A DNA stretch of 64,000 nt from Fomitopsis serialis (Eukaryota > Basidiomycota > Agaricomycetes > Polyporales > Fomitopsidaceae), in assembly GCF_022376445.1 (NCBI RefSeq), contig NW_025955062.1, positions 81,657 through 145,656 on the forward strand, given 5' to 3'. A program made the translations under genes and the position numbers. Positions 1 through 10,817 of this stretch are shown here, piece after piece. The first letter of the stretch is position 1; every line of letters begins with the position of its first letter. The notes under the pieces were generated by a model, which saw nothing but the letters and a program-made list of their open reading frames with translations, was not told the DNA's origin and ran no database searches.

Positions 1-1133
1 GGCTGTCTAACATCCGTCATGATTTATCTGCATCATTCTTGCTGCATAGATGTACCATCTAATAACTTATACCACGGCTCTTATGTATCAGACGCGAGAT
101 GGCGATACCCGTCTACCTATAATCTATGATACGGTTTGCTGTATGAAGCTGAGCGTGCGCCACAAAGCCGATTGAGTGTGAAGAGGGGCTCGCGATCCGT
201 GTGATCGCTTCTCACCGGGACGCTCTTCGTCTTCGAGATGTCAATGACCAGCCTTCTCGAACATGCCTCGGAGCCGTCTTCGTCGTCATCGATGGGGTCT
301 AGCGGGCGATGAGGAATGGAGGCCTCGGCCGCGCTCGCACGAAGGTCGAGGATGAGGCCGAGCGACCGACTGTCGTGGTGAGGCCGAGAGACCGACTCGG
401 ACTGTCGTGGGCGCTTGACTCCCAGGCTGCTGTGCGTCTGGCGGTGAAACCCATGCACAAGGCGCATGTGACCGCGACAGGGCCTCTGCGCCCACGCAGG
501 GATGAGCTCAGTTCCCTGCCTGGGTGTGTGATGAGAAGAGGCTGGCCGTTGTTCGCGGGACCCTGAGCCTGAGGACGCAGCCACAGTGCCATCGAGATTG
601 CGATCTGCACTGCGCCCGGGATCTGGATTGGGTATATAGCCCTCCCCCGCTTTCTGGAACACCCTCCCAGCAAACCACTGGTCCTCCTCCTACCTGCCGC
701 TCGCCCCGGGTCTCGCTCAACCACCCGCCCAGCGCATCCCCGCTCGGACTGTTCATCCAGTCCGCCTGTCAGCATTCACCCAGGTGTAGTCATACTATTA
801 CTACTAGGCAGCGAAGTCGCTCGCGCGCGTCGCACCGCCGAACCTTGTTTAGACACCTGGCGGCACTCGGTACCGTGGTCACCCTGGCGCGCACAGCTGC
901 ACGCGTCTAGATAGCTCCCTGCTCGTCCTCGCACTCGTCTGATCGCGCCCGCGACACGCGCCGCGCGGGTTGCCTCCGCTCAATTGCCTTATACCCCGCA
1001 CGTCCTGTCCGAGTCCTATTGGAGATCCGCGGTCCGAGGTGCGCTTCCGCGTCCCTCGCTCGGGGCTGCTATAAGAGTGCGCTCGCTCATGACAGTGGGG
1101 TCCATCAGCACACCTGCAGCGACTTGACTCGAC
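1..1133. other. Left-edge non-coding stretch and TYR1 upstream region
   Basis: I recognise no gene here. A minus-strand open frame at 117-662 has no recognisable motif and looks like a chance frame in GC-rich sequence. Visible structure is an imperfect direct duplication of about 26-32 bases (353-378 and 379-410, both ending CTGTCGTGG), a TATATA run near 632 and a TATAAG close to the TYR1 start. Confidence 0.5.
1070..1075 (+). promoter_or_regulatory. TATA-like element of TYR1
   Basis: TATAAG lies about 59 bases upstream of the TYR1 ATG at 1134, a usual distance for a fungal TATA element. This rests on the motif and its position only. The hexamer TGACTC at 1125-1130, almost touching the start codon, resembles a Gcn4-type core but is probably within the leader. 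Confidence 0.35.
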
Positions 1134-2852
1134 ATGATTCGACCTGACATTACCCCGGACTCGCCCGTCGAGGAGCAGCCCGCCATCGGCGTGATTGGTA
1201 TGGGCTCGATGGGTACTATGTACGCCCAAATACTCTACGAAGGAGGGTGGAAAAAGTGGTATCCAGCAGTCTCCAGCCTTGTGGTGCTCATGCTACCCGT
1301 GGCGTCCAGGATCTATGTTTGTGACCAACCGCCAAATACGAAGCGCTCAAAGCAAAGTACGAGAGTGAGTCAGACGCTGTGCTCGCTCGACCTCGTCATG
1401 TCGCTCATTGTCGAGACGGCAGACAACCCAGCATCCTGTGCTGGTGGACGGCCACCAGGTGTCCCGGATAGCGGACTTCATCATGTACTCGGTGGAGGCC
1501 GAGTTCATCGACCGCGTTGTCGCCACGTATGGACCCTGTGCGTCGAGCGTTTGGTCTTCTCTTCTCACGCACGCTGAACCTTAATTCCTCGACGCACAGC
1601 TACAAAGTGGGCGCCATCGTCTCAGGCAAACGTCCGTCAAAGCCCCTGAAAAGGCCGCATTTGAGAAATACCTCCCGCAAGATGTGCACATCGTATCATG
1701 TCACTCGCTGCACGGCCCAACCGTTCGCCACTAGGCCAGCCCTGGTGAGTAAGGTTGCTGCTGCTGACATAGGACCCTACCTCATGTCTTAGTTCCAGGT
1801 GCTCATCAGACATCGCGCACCTGATGGGCGCTCCGGTTGGTGGAGAACATCCTACGGCCGCTCAAGTCGCGTTACGTCTATCTCTCCTACGAGGACCATG
1901 ACATCGTCACCGCAACACACAGGCTGTGACGCACGCCGCCTTCCTGAGGTAAGCTCCCTCCCTGCCCGGGGTGTCTCCCCGCTATCGATGTGCGCGAGGC
2001 CCGTCTGACACCGTCTCTTTCATCGCTGCCAGCATGGGCACGGCATGGTCGAACGAGAAAGAGTACCCCTGGGAGACGGGCCACGCCGTCGGCGGCATCG
2101 AGACCGTGAAGGTGAACATCATGCTCCGGATCTACTCCAACAAGTGGCACGTCTACGCCGGGCTCGCGATCCTCAACCCGTCCGCGCGGATACAGATCGA
2201 CCAGTACGCGCGGAGCACGACCGAGATCTACAAGCTCATGATCGGCGGCGACGCCGAGGGCATGCGCCGCCGCATCTACGAGGCGCGCGACAAGGTGTTC
2301 GGCACCAAGTCGCGCGATGGCAGCGTCACGACGCGCGCACCGATCCTCCTCAGCGAGGACATCCTCGACCGGTTCAGCCTCTGGCGGCGGGGCTCGGGCG
2401 CGAACGGGAACGGGAAGGCCAACGGGAACGGGAACGGCAACGGCAACGGCGACGCGCCCCCGAACACGCACACCGCGAACTCGCACCTGTCCCTCCTCGC
2501 GATGGTCGACTGCTGGGCCGCGCTCGGCATCCAGCCCTTCGTGCACCTCGACCTCGCCGCGACGCCGCTCTTCCGGATGCTCCTCGGCGTGTCGGAGTAC
2601 CTCTTCCGCTCGCAGGAGCGCCTCGACCACGCGATCCACGCCGCGCTCTACGACACGACGTACCGCGCGAACGACCTCGAGTTCGTCGTCGCGGCGCGCG
2701 GGTGGAGCCAGTGCATATCGTTCGGCAGCTTCGAGCTCTACCAGCAACGATTTCTGGAGACGGCGTCGTTCTTCGAGCCGCGGTTCGAGGACGCGACGAA
2801 GGTCGGGACGGCGATGCTCCAGGCTATTTTGGAGAGCACTCCGAAGCCGTAG
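1134..2852 (+). CDS. TYR1: Prephenate dehydrogenase (NADP+)
   Basis: This enzyme oxidatively decarboxylates prephenate to 4-hydroxyphenylpyruvate, the last committed step to tyrosine. The first exon gives the Rossmann motif GVIGMGSMGTMYAQ. Later exons give VDGHQVSRIADF, YSVEAEFIDRVVATYGP, VHIVSCHSLHGPTV, RYVYLSYEDHDIVTA and the long C-terminal exon starting SMGTAWSNEKEYPWETGH. Introns at about 1256-1309, 1365-1432, 1548-1610, 1744-1791 and 1950-2033 fit GT-AG rules. The reading frame breaks at about 1331, 1606, 1626 and 1913. At each site one more base in a short run restores the family sequence, so I read these as sequence errors. The last exon carries an unusual Asn-Gly tract. The assignment is firm; exact exon ends are approximate. 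Confidence 0.9.
2401..2450 (+). repeat. Asn-Gly coding repeat inside TYR1
   Basis: A GGGAAC/GGCAAC hexanucleotide repeat encodes alternating Asn and Gly (NGNGKANGNGNGNGNG), followed by a Pro/Thr/Asn-rich linker to SHLSLLAMVDCW. It sits between two conserved blocks of the C-terminal dehydrogenase domain and looks like a slippage-prone surface loop. Confidence 0.75.
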
Positions 2853-3099
2853 GAGGACGTCAGGTGGGACTGGTTGGTATTGTACGGAGACGCTACGGAC
2901 GTCGCATTCCTCTTGTGGTCCCCATAGTTCAAGGTTCGATGTAGCTGGTAGATAGTTTGATTTCTTGTTTGTCAACAGTAGCAATACGGCGGAAATGTAT
3001 GATACGTGAAGTCTTCAGAAGCGCGTGCAACTGACTGACAATATATTGCGGCACCTGGTTGTGCGATGCACGATTAGGTTCCAGGGACACGGCGTCATA

Positions 3100-4640
3100 T
3101 CAATGCTCCTCTACATCGCTATACTCGTCATACGCAGCGTCCGGGGACTCCCTAATCCACTCCGCATCGTCTTCACGCGCAAAGTCCCAAATATCCAACA
3201 TCGTACAGTTAACGTTGCTGCTCGCGGCCACACACCACCGGCCTTCGAACGCAACCTGCCACACGCCCACCACACCTTGGAGCAAGTCGCGCAGCTCCAT
3301 TCCGCTCTGGACATCCCACATCTTCAGCGCGCCGTCGCTCCCGGCGAGCACCTTGAAGCCGTCGTGCTGGGAGCACGTGACGGCGCTGGGGCGGAGTGAG
3401 GAGTCAACGAGAGTCTCGATGTGATCGCCCGTGTCTGGGTCCCAGACTCGCTGCGTCCCGTCGGCGGAGCCAGAACGAGGAGAGAGGGCGAGAGGGAGAG
3501 GAGCCCGACGAGGGACGTGTGGCCCCTCAGCACGTGTTGGCATTCTCCTGTTTCTAGGTTCCAGACCCGTACGGTACCGTCCATCCCCCCGAGTACGCGC
3601 GCTCCCGATGCATATCAAGCGCTACACAGTACACTATCGAGGACACCACAGTCAGCGTATTGAGCGCTGGGCTCTTAAGTCGGCTGGTCGACGGACACAC
3701 CTTTCTCTGTATGGCCGGCGAGGACCCACTTGCAGGTGCCGGTGATGGCGTCCCACACGCCCACTATGCAATCGTAGCCCCCGGAGACTATGGTTCGCCC
3801 GCGCGCTGCTAGCCCGCGGATTGCGTCGTCATGGCCCTCTAGAAGCAGCTTGTGGTACGGATTCGTCTCCTGTGGCAACGACCAACCGGGTCAGAACAGA
3901 GGAATCAGATCCATGACGGCCGGATACCGTATCATCTTCCACCGCACCACCTTCGTCCACGGACGAATGGAACTCGGCGTCTCCGGGCTTCGGTAGAGCC
4001 CACACCTGAGCGTATGGTCCCTACTCGCCGACACGATGAGCGGGTGTTTGGGCCACTCCTCTTGCACCGTAGTGCCGTCGTCTTGCTTGACATCGATGAA
4101 CTCGGGTCGCACGATCGCAACGCAGCGTACGGTGCTTGTATGACCGCCAAAGGTGTGAGTGCAGCGGCCGGTGTCTAGATCCCATACACGGACCGTCCGA
4201 TCAGTCGACCCGCTGACGAGGATATTCCGAGTCACGGCTAAACTCCACACGCCGCCTCTGTGGCCCTTCAAGGTGCGTATGAGCTCGCCCGTTGGCAGAG
4301 AGTGGATGCTGATCGTATGATCATCCGACGCGGTTATGATGCGTCTCCCCGCGATGAGCAGACACGTCACCACAGATCGCCCGTGTACAGGGACGCTGAC
4401 ATGCCTCGGGCTCTCATTCTCCGTCCAACGCGTGCGGGAGAGCTGCCTGGATTTGTACAGGATCTCGTACGGGTGTGGGAGAGGTGGTGCACCAGGCTGT
4501 GGAAGTCCCTGTCGTCTTCTCTGCCTAAGATAGCATCGCGAAGGCTGTCTCAGAACCGTGTCCAACCCATAGCTGATCTTTCCGGAGAAGCTCCCCCCAT
4601 ACAGAAGAATCAGCATCATCTACAAGGGTGGCGTCAGCAT
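3100..4640 (-). CDS. Cdc4-like WD40 protein, F-box not recognisable
   Basis: The locus encodes WD40 blades closely matching the second copy at 42.2-44.7 kb: GRRIITASDDHTISIHSL, NILVSGSTDRTVRVWDLD, GRCTHTFGGHTSTVRCVAI, NPYHKLLLEGHDDAIRGL, GTCKWVLAGHTEK, MDGTVRVWNLETGECQHVL and a C-terminal GVWQVAFEGRWCVAASS. The order, the insert between blades and an intron after AGHTEK all agree. Upstream only the tail of the linker to the F-box is visible (SSVWGELLRKD in a shifted frame). I find no F-box in 4640-4950. Frame breaks near 3480, 4010, 4545 and 4555 again look like short runs one base too short. It could be a live paralogue with an obscured 5' end or a 5'-truncated pseudogene. In the family the blades bind phosphodegrons for SCF ubiquitin ligase. 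Confidence 0.7.
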
Positions 4641-4989
4641 CGAAGGAGAGCTGCGCATCAACGACTGGCGGGGTGGAGACGACAATACCTGTGTTCGACA
4701 TGCTCTGCGGGCTGGACGCACCAAGCTTGGGATCTAATCGCCGGTTGCATGAACTGTACGATGGTGAGACGCTCGCTTTCTATGCTGCCTCACATGGTTT
4801 ATCGGGCACGTCCGAGTCGCCCACGGATAGTAATTTGACGATTTTGAAGATGCTAGTGAGGCGTTCATTGCGGAATGACGTCCTGCATTCGGCGCTCTAT
4901 GATCGACATGATTTCAGGACGAGAACGACGTCATTCTAGTGGCCATGCGCTACCATGGCCTTGTAGCGAGTTGTCTCCTTGGGACTGAA

Positions 4990-5033
4990 GTACTGACGCG
5001 GATGACGGCCGCTGTGTATCACAGCGTCAGTAC
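4990..5033. repeat. Nested inverted repeat
   Basis: GTACTGACGC (4990-4999) is repeated exactly in inverse as GCGTCAGTAC (5024-5033). The 24-base interval contains a second short hairpin, GCTGTG-TAT-CACAGC (5011-5025). The outer arm shares TACTGACGC with the terminal repeat of the MITE at 20.25 kb, which may be chance. Confidence 0.6.
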
Positions 5034-5268
5034 GCGAGTCCTCAGACCTGAGAGAGCGTTCCTGCGATGAGAAGTATGGCAGTTGGGAGTGCTAGGACAT
5101 GATCGTTTCTCCATGTAGCGCAGGAGCTTCCGAGCCAAGGTGCGCAGAGCGAGAGCAGCTGGAGGGCCCGGGGACGCTACCAGTCGATCAGAAGAGAGGT
5201 GAGGCATGAAGACAGGACCTGCCTGATCGGGGTGCGGGGTAATTCATAGCAGTCAGCTGACTGAATGA

Positions 5269-5274
5269 TGACTC
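5269..5274 (+). promoter_or_regulatory. Gcn4-type core upstream of ILV2
   Basis: TGACTC is the core of the fungal general amino-acid control site (full consensus TGASTCA). It lies 107 bases before the ILV2 start. The seventh base is G rather than A, so this is a partial match and only suggestive. Confidence 0.25.
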
Positions 5275-5380
5275 GAGCGCTCCAGGTGCTATAGATGCCT
5301 TCACTCCAGGCGACACCAAGTATCCGAGTCAATTTGCTCCCTCCCTCTCGCCCTCCCTCCTCCCGCTCGTTGTCGGCGCC

Positions 5381-7621
5381 ATGCCTCTCACTCCTTCGAC
5401 AATGCGCGTCCCATCCACCGCAAAAGCGGCTCCGGCCATGACCCTCGTTCGCCACCGGTCGTCAGCGGCCAGCACAAGCGCATCCATGCTCGAGGCAAGG
5501 TCGAGGGTAAGAGAGCATGCACGCAACATCAGTCGTTCTACAGCCCGCGAAGCTACCGCAACGGGAGCGGTGTGAGTCATGCTATGACTATGTTTTTTCG
5601 ATCCTGCTCACTCCAGTGTAGACGTCCGGCACCAGCCCCTGGGTTCCAGCAGGTGCCATCGAAGAATAACGTACCCATGCCTCCCCCCATGCTCGGGCCT
5701 CATCCTGAAGGTCCCCTCGACCATTCTTCGTCGGCATGTCGGCGGCCAGATCTTCCACGAGATGATGGTCCGCCATGGGGTCAAGCACATGTTGGATATC
5801 CCGGCGGTGCGATCCTCCCTGTCTTCGATGCCATCTACAACTCGCCCCAGTTCGACTTTGTCCTACCACGGCACGAGCAAGGCGCAGGTCATATGGCGGA
5901 GGGCTACGCGCGCGTCACAGGAAGCCCGGTGTCGTGCTTGTGACTTCCGGCCCCGGAGCGACAAACGTGGTGACGCCCATGCAGGACGCTTTGAGCGATG
6001 GCGTCCCGCTGGTCGTATTCTGCGGACAGGTGCGACTTCTCTGATTGGCTCGACGCCTTCCAGGAGGCCGACATCATTGGCATCTCGCGCTCATGCACGA
6101 AGTGGAACGTCATGGTCAAGGACGTTGCAGAGCTCCCGCGGAGAATAACGAGCGTTCAAGGTCGCGACCTCCGGACGGCCTGGTCCCGTCTCGTAGACCT
6201 GCCGAAGGACATACTGCTGGGGTGCTCAAGACCCTCTGCCGTTCAAGGCGACTACCCCTGGCCGCCCCTCGGCCTCCCTCGAACCCCCTCCTTCCTCCGA
6301 CCAGCCGACCGACATGGTCCAGATCGAGCGTGCTGCGAACCTCATCAACCAGGCCAAGCGGCCCCTGATCTACGCTGGCGCCGGTGTCCTCTCGTCCTCC
6401 CTGGGCCCCAAGTTGCTGAAGCAGCTCGCGCAGCAGGGTAACATCCCCGTTACAACGACCCTGCAGGGTCTCGGCGCGTTCGACGAGATGGACGAGAAGA
6501 GTCTGCACATGCTGGGTATGCACGGGTCGCATATGCGAACCTCGCGATGCAGCAGGCCGACGTCGTGATCGCCCTCGGCGGGCGGTTCGACGACCGTGTA
6601 ACGGCAAGGTCGACCGGTTCGCGCCTGCCGCACGCGCAGCGGCCGCGGAGGGCCGGGGCGGGATCATCCACTTCGAAATCCAGCCCAAGAACATCAACAA
6701 GGTCGTCGAGGCGTCCATCCCCGTGCTCGGCGACGTCGTGACGAACATGGCGTCGCTGGTGCCCCTGATCCGTGGCGCCCCGCGCGAGAAGTGGTTCGCA
6801 GATATCAAGAAGTGGAAGGCGGAGTTCCCGTTCACGTACGAGAAGTCCGCAGACGCGCCCGGCACGATGATGAAACCGCAGGAGGTCATCGAGGAGCTGG
6901 ACAGGCAGACGGCCGATCGGAAGGAAGACGTGGTCATCACGACCGGTGTCGGCCAGCACCAGATGTGGGCCGCGCAGCACTACCGGTGGCGGCACCCGCG
7001 GAGCATTGTCACCTCCGGCGGTCTGGGAGTGAGTGGTCTGCGTCCCGCGCGAGCCGCACATGTACTGATGATAATTATAGACGATGGGCTTCGGTCTGCC
7101 CGCAGCCATCGGTGCGAAGGTCGGTGCGCCGAACAAGATCGTCGTGGACATCGACGGAGACGCGTCGTTCAGCATGACCGCGATGGAGCTGCAGACCGCG
7201 TCGCAGTACAACATCGGCGTCAAGGTCATGGTGCTGAACAACGAGTTCCAGGGCATGGTCCTCCAATGGCAAGGTACGCCCGCCTCCTCGATCTCTTCAT
7301 CTCCGCACCCATCTAACCTCCCTCGCAGACCTGTTCTACGACGCGCGGTACGCACACACGCGCATGACAAACCCCGACTTCGTCGCGCTCGCGCGCGCGA
7401 TGGGCGTGCACGCCATCCGCGTGGAGAGCGCGGCGGAGCTGCCGGCGAAGATGAAGGAGTTCCTCGAGTACGACAACGCGCGTCCGGTCCTGCTCGAGTG
7501 CATGGTCGAGACGAACGAGCACGTGTTCCCGATGGTCCCCGCGGGCAAGGCGCTGCACGAGCAGATCCTCCACAAGTCCCTGATGGGCAAATACGACCCG
7601 AACGGGCTGATGAAGGCGTAG
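5381..7621 (+). CDS. ILV2: Acetolactate synthase catalytic subunit, mitochondrial
   Basis: This thiamine-diphosphate and FAD enzyme condenses pyruvate or 2-ketobutyrate in valine, leucine and isoleucine synthesis. The Ser/Arg/Ala-rich first exon (5381-5575) looks like a mitochondrial presequence. Conserved blocks follow: [20 protein letters not shown] with the catalytic Glu, [87 protein letters not shown], and the ThDP signature from [12 protein letters not shown] to [10 protein letters not shown]. Late introns at about 7027-7080 and 7275-7328 are clear. Frame breaks at about 5726, 5740, 5793, 5922, 6151, 6190, 6233, 6528 and 6603 each lie in or beside a short run and are repaired by one base. 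No single open frame exists as written, but conservation continues across every break. Confidence 0.92.
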
Positions 7622-8579
7622 GCCCGTGTTCATTGAGTGTGTCGCATCTTTATTTCGCATTTGGGGTTTGTGGTCGATCCCGAGCATTCTTCGCATATCC
7701 GCTGCCGGTTCCGTCGTGCATGATCATGATTGACGAGAAGAAGCAAAAAAGTCCCCCTGTCGGTGTGGGACAATCACTGTAGCTATCATCAAATTTTGCG
7801 CACAACTATTTTTCGTAGGTAGTCGAGTCGAGTCGCGCGAAAAGCAATAAATGAATTGTGGAGGAGGTTCACTACGTTTGCAAATAGTCTGTCAATGCAA
7901 GTGGGATATGTCGGCAGTCCAAGCAGGTGGCTTGCGTAGGGCACTAAGTATCCAGCGCGCGCGCTGTACTACGACGGGTTCCGTATAGATGACAGCAGAC
8001 AGTCATGGCTCATGACGCTATCGACAAACCCGCGAAGACAAGTGGATTTCCCGTCGGTACTCACGCCTGTCATTGACACGAACATCTCGATCGAAAGCAC
8101 CGCATGCATGGAGTCTTCTTCATCTCCATAAGTACTGGCGTCATGAAGCCTAACTTCGATCTGTCGCCCTCCGAGCCTACGTTCGCGGAGGCGCCATCCA
8201 GCGGGGACACATACTCCTCGGAGCGCGCCTGCACTGACAAGTACTGACCAGTTCCGCGAATTCTGCTCGGTCGGGTTCGGACGAGTCTAATAGTGGTACC
8301 CGTGAGCTGGTCCAGCCTGGCGACGCCTCGCGAGCTAACTTACCGGAAGGCATCTGCGGACACTCGAAGACTCCCACAGACGTCTAGAATGAACGTGGAT
8401 CGTCTGCTCGGATGCAGTCGAACTGACTGTCATACGATGGTTGAATGAGTGATTCGATGAGCGCGTCAGAAGGGCTGGACCCCCTCGTTCTATGCACCCT
8501 ATCAAGTAACATAGATCCAGCATTTATCCTTTCAGGTACACTTAGGATTATGTTACTGTCGCGTCGGCTTCCAGCCGAC
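7622..8579. other. Convergent 3' spacer between ILV2 and the FAHD1-like gene
   Basis: I see no gene. AATAAA at 7846-7851, 225 bases after the ILV2 stop, could be a polyadenylation signal. The 3' end of the FAHD1-like gene closes the stretch with a perfect hairpin at 8567-8593. Confidence 0.45.
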
Positions 8580-8593
8580 TCACGGCTGGAAGC
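8567..8593. repeat. Perfect hairpin enclosing the FAHD1-like stop codon
   Basis: An 11-base arm (8567-8577, GCTTCCAGCCG) pairs exactly with 8583-8593, leaving a 5-base loop. The minus-strand TGA stop (8582-8580) lies in that loop. No terminator role is implied for a eukaryotic gene. Confidence 0.7.
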
Positions 8594-9714
8594 TGTACCC
8601 GCCCTCGCGCTGCACAGCGCGGAATTCGAGCGCGGCAAGCTGCGTGCCGGAGCTGTCCGTGAGCGTACATGCGACGTGGTCGCCCGGAACGAGGGGACCC
8701 ACGCCCGAGGGCGTGCCCGTCAGGACGAGGTCACCCGCCTGGACAGAGGGCATAAGAATTCGGAGAGAGGGACGATGAACGGGTATGAGGGAAGGGCGTA
8801 CCTCAAGAGTCATGATGGAGGATATGTGCTCAGCATGCGCGGGATCTTGAAAATCATCTGGTTGGTGTTGCCGTCCTGCTTCGTGACACCGTTCACCTAC
8901 GCAATCCGGACGGCCGTTAAACCACACACCCCAACCGGAGCGGGAGAGGCTGGTTCACCTTGAGCGTCAGCCGGAGGTCGTTCGGGTCAGACACGGCGGA
9001 CTTCGGGATGTACGCTGGTTGAGCCGCGCCAAGATGTGTGAGGAGAGGCGCGACCAGACATGCGGGAAGCTTACCTGATGGGCGTGAATGTGTCGAAGCC
9101 TTTGACGGCGCTCCAGGGGTGGCCCTTCTTCTTGACCACGTCCTGCATGTTTCGCGCGGTCATGTCCACAGCGAGGGCTGCACACGAGCATGAGCGAGCT
9201 GCCACGCGCCGAGGGGTGGGTGTGCGCACCATATCCCGCGACATGCGCGACCGCGTCCGCCTGCGAGATGTCCCTTCCCGTCTTGCCTACGACCAAGCCG
9301 AGCTCCACTAATCCCATACCCCCTCAACTCCCGCACGACAGCGAGCGGAGACACACGCACCCTCGTAGTGGGCAGTCACGCCGCGCGGGATCTCGACGTT
9401 CCCGCCCGACGGAAGATAGCTCGTGGTCGGCTTAATGAAGAACATGGGCTCCTTCGGCGCGTCGTTGCTGAGCTCCTTGATGTGCTCCGCGTAGTTGCGG
9501 CCGATCGCGACTATCTGACCGGTGCGCTCAGCCTCCGCGCTCTGTCGACCCCCGCACGAGCCAGCGACGGAGCACGCACCTTCCTGCCCTGCTGCACGAA
9601 CGCGGCGGGGTCGACGGGCATCCTGCGCGTGTGCGTCTGGGCGAAGGCTCGGCGTGAGAGCAGCGCGGGCTTGAGAGGGGCAGCGAGGCGTGGGCCACGG
9701 GAGAGGGCGAGCAT
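8580..9714 (-). CDS. FAHD1-like acylpyruvase / oxaloacetate decarboxylase, mitochondrial
   Basis: The family hydrolyses acylpyruvates or decarboxylates oxaloacetate with a bound divalent metal, mostly in mitochondria. Starting at 9714, the first exon gives a basic presequence (MLALSRGPRLAAPLK...), then after an intron IVAIGRNYAEHIKELSND, EPMFFIKPTTSYLP, then ELGLVVGKTGRDIS, and a final exon with AGDLVLTGTPSGVGPLVPGD. The acidic metal-ligand region of the middle exon (VELGLV) and the TGTPSGVG loop are typical of the fumarylacetoacetate-hydrolase fold. At least four introns are needed. It lacks the N-terminal domain of true fumarylacetoacetase, so a role in tyrosine breakdown is not implied despite TYR1 nearby. 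Confidence 0.85.
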
Positions 9715-10817
9715 CTGGGCAGCCTCGTTCCCGAAGTGGTGACGAATGGCGGGGCGGAGAGAGGGCTAGCAGCAGGCAGAGAGAGACCAAGACGCAAGGT
9801 CGCCGCACGAGCGGGCCCAGCGATCGCGCGAGCGCACGTGGCGCCATCGGCCGTTCGCTAGCCCTGATCGGGAAGGCAATCGGCGGGATTCCCTCTTGGC
9901 ACTCCGCATCTCAGCGGCCGCACAGGCGGGGCCATGCCGCTACTCCGCGAACACGGCACGCCCGGCACTGCCGAGCGCACTGCCACCGCTCGTTCTGCTC
10001 GCCGCAGCCAAGGCCTTGCCGGCGAAGTGCCGCGGAAATGCTGGAGTCTGCCTCGGATTGTCTTGAGAACGAAGCAGCAGGAGTCGTGAGCGAGGAGGCC
10101 ATATACGAGGCACGTTCATCCTCATGTAAGAGAAGCAAGAGGGCGTGGTCGTCCGCCGAGTACGCCCAGTTGCAGATTCGCCAGGATGTCTCGTCCAGAC
10201 ATGATGGGGCCCAGCAATCAGACCGTCCACTGATATCCTGCGGCCCATCTGCGACTGCTGACATGGCACGGACCCACATGTAAAGACGATACGCGTGCCG
10301 TGCTGCGCCTTCTCTTGTGGCCGCGCAGCCCAGACCAGAGCAAGAGCACGGTGAGCGTGGTCGTGGGCTTGGACGGCGGGGAACTGGCAAGGGACGAGCC
10401 GGCACACGCTCGGCGTGAGGGCATCCCAGTCAATCGAGGATCGCGCGAGACCCAGCGCGCCGAGGTTCGGATGAGACGCAGTACGCACCCCGGGTCCAAG
10501 CACACGCCGGCAGCCACTGGCTCGCTCGCTGCAGTGGTACCAGTGCGCACGGGGAGCACTTATCGCGCGCAATGCAGATTTGAAAGTGGCCGCAGCGGGG
10601 ATGTCGGGCGGAAGGAGATGGGTCGGAGGGCAGAAGGCGGCTTGTCAGTTCTTGTCATCGCTCGCCGCCCGCTTGGCGAGCCAAGCGCATCCCAGGGCGC
10701 CGCCTCCTTGGCGCACCAGCCTATCATATAATCCTCCCGTCCCGCTGCCCTCCCAACTCGCCTTCTCTCTTCGCCACCACCGTCTTCCTCGCCCCGCCAG
10801 CCGCCTTCGACCTTCCA
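9715..10817. other. Divergent spacer between the FAHD1-like gene and a membrane-protein gene
   Basis: Several open frames exist on both strands, the longest at 9940-10572 (-) and 9690-10283 (+). They show no recognisable motif and are typical of GC-rich sequence. CTATCATATAATCC at 10721-10734, about 90 bases before the next start, is a TATA-like candidate. Confidence 0.45.

Larger units (their letters stand above)
4641..5380. other. Spacer between the WD40 gene and ILV2
   Basis: A plus-strand open frame (4628-4939) has no recognisable domain and overlaps where the 5' end of the WD40 gene should lie, so I do not call it. The stretch holds a composite inverted repeat at 4990-5033, a TGACTC hexamer at 5269-5274 and a CTATAG near 5285. 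It most likely contains the ILV2 promoter. Confidence 0.5.

Noticed and set aside
117..662. 181-codon minus-strand open frame near the left edge
   Set aside because: No motif or domain, and several overlapping frames of similar length occur on both strands here, as expected in GC-rich non-coding sequence.
4628..4939. Plus-strand open frame between the WD40 gene and ILV2
   Set aside because: No domain, and it lies antisense to where the 5' part of the WD40 gene should be.
1331..6603. RIP or pseudogenisation as the cause of frame breaks in TYR1 and ILV2
   Set aside because: RIP makes C-to-T changes, not one-base indels, and the protein sequence stays highly conserved between breaks.
1134..9714. 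An amino-acid metabolic gene cluster (TYR1, ILV2, FAHD1-like)
   Set aside because: The enzymes belong to different pathways, lie on both strands and are separated by a WD40 gene; FAHD1-like is not a tyrosine-breakdown enzyme.
9690..10572. Two long antiparallel open frames (197 and 210 codons)
   Set aside because: They overlap each other, have odd composition and no motif; neither has neighbouring exons that extend it.
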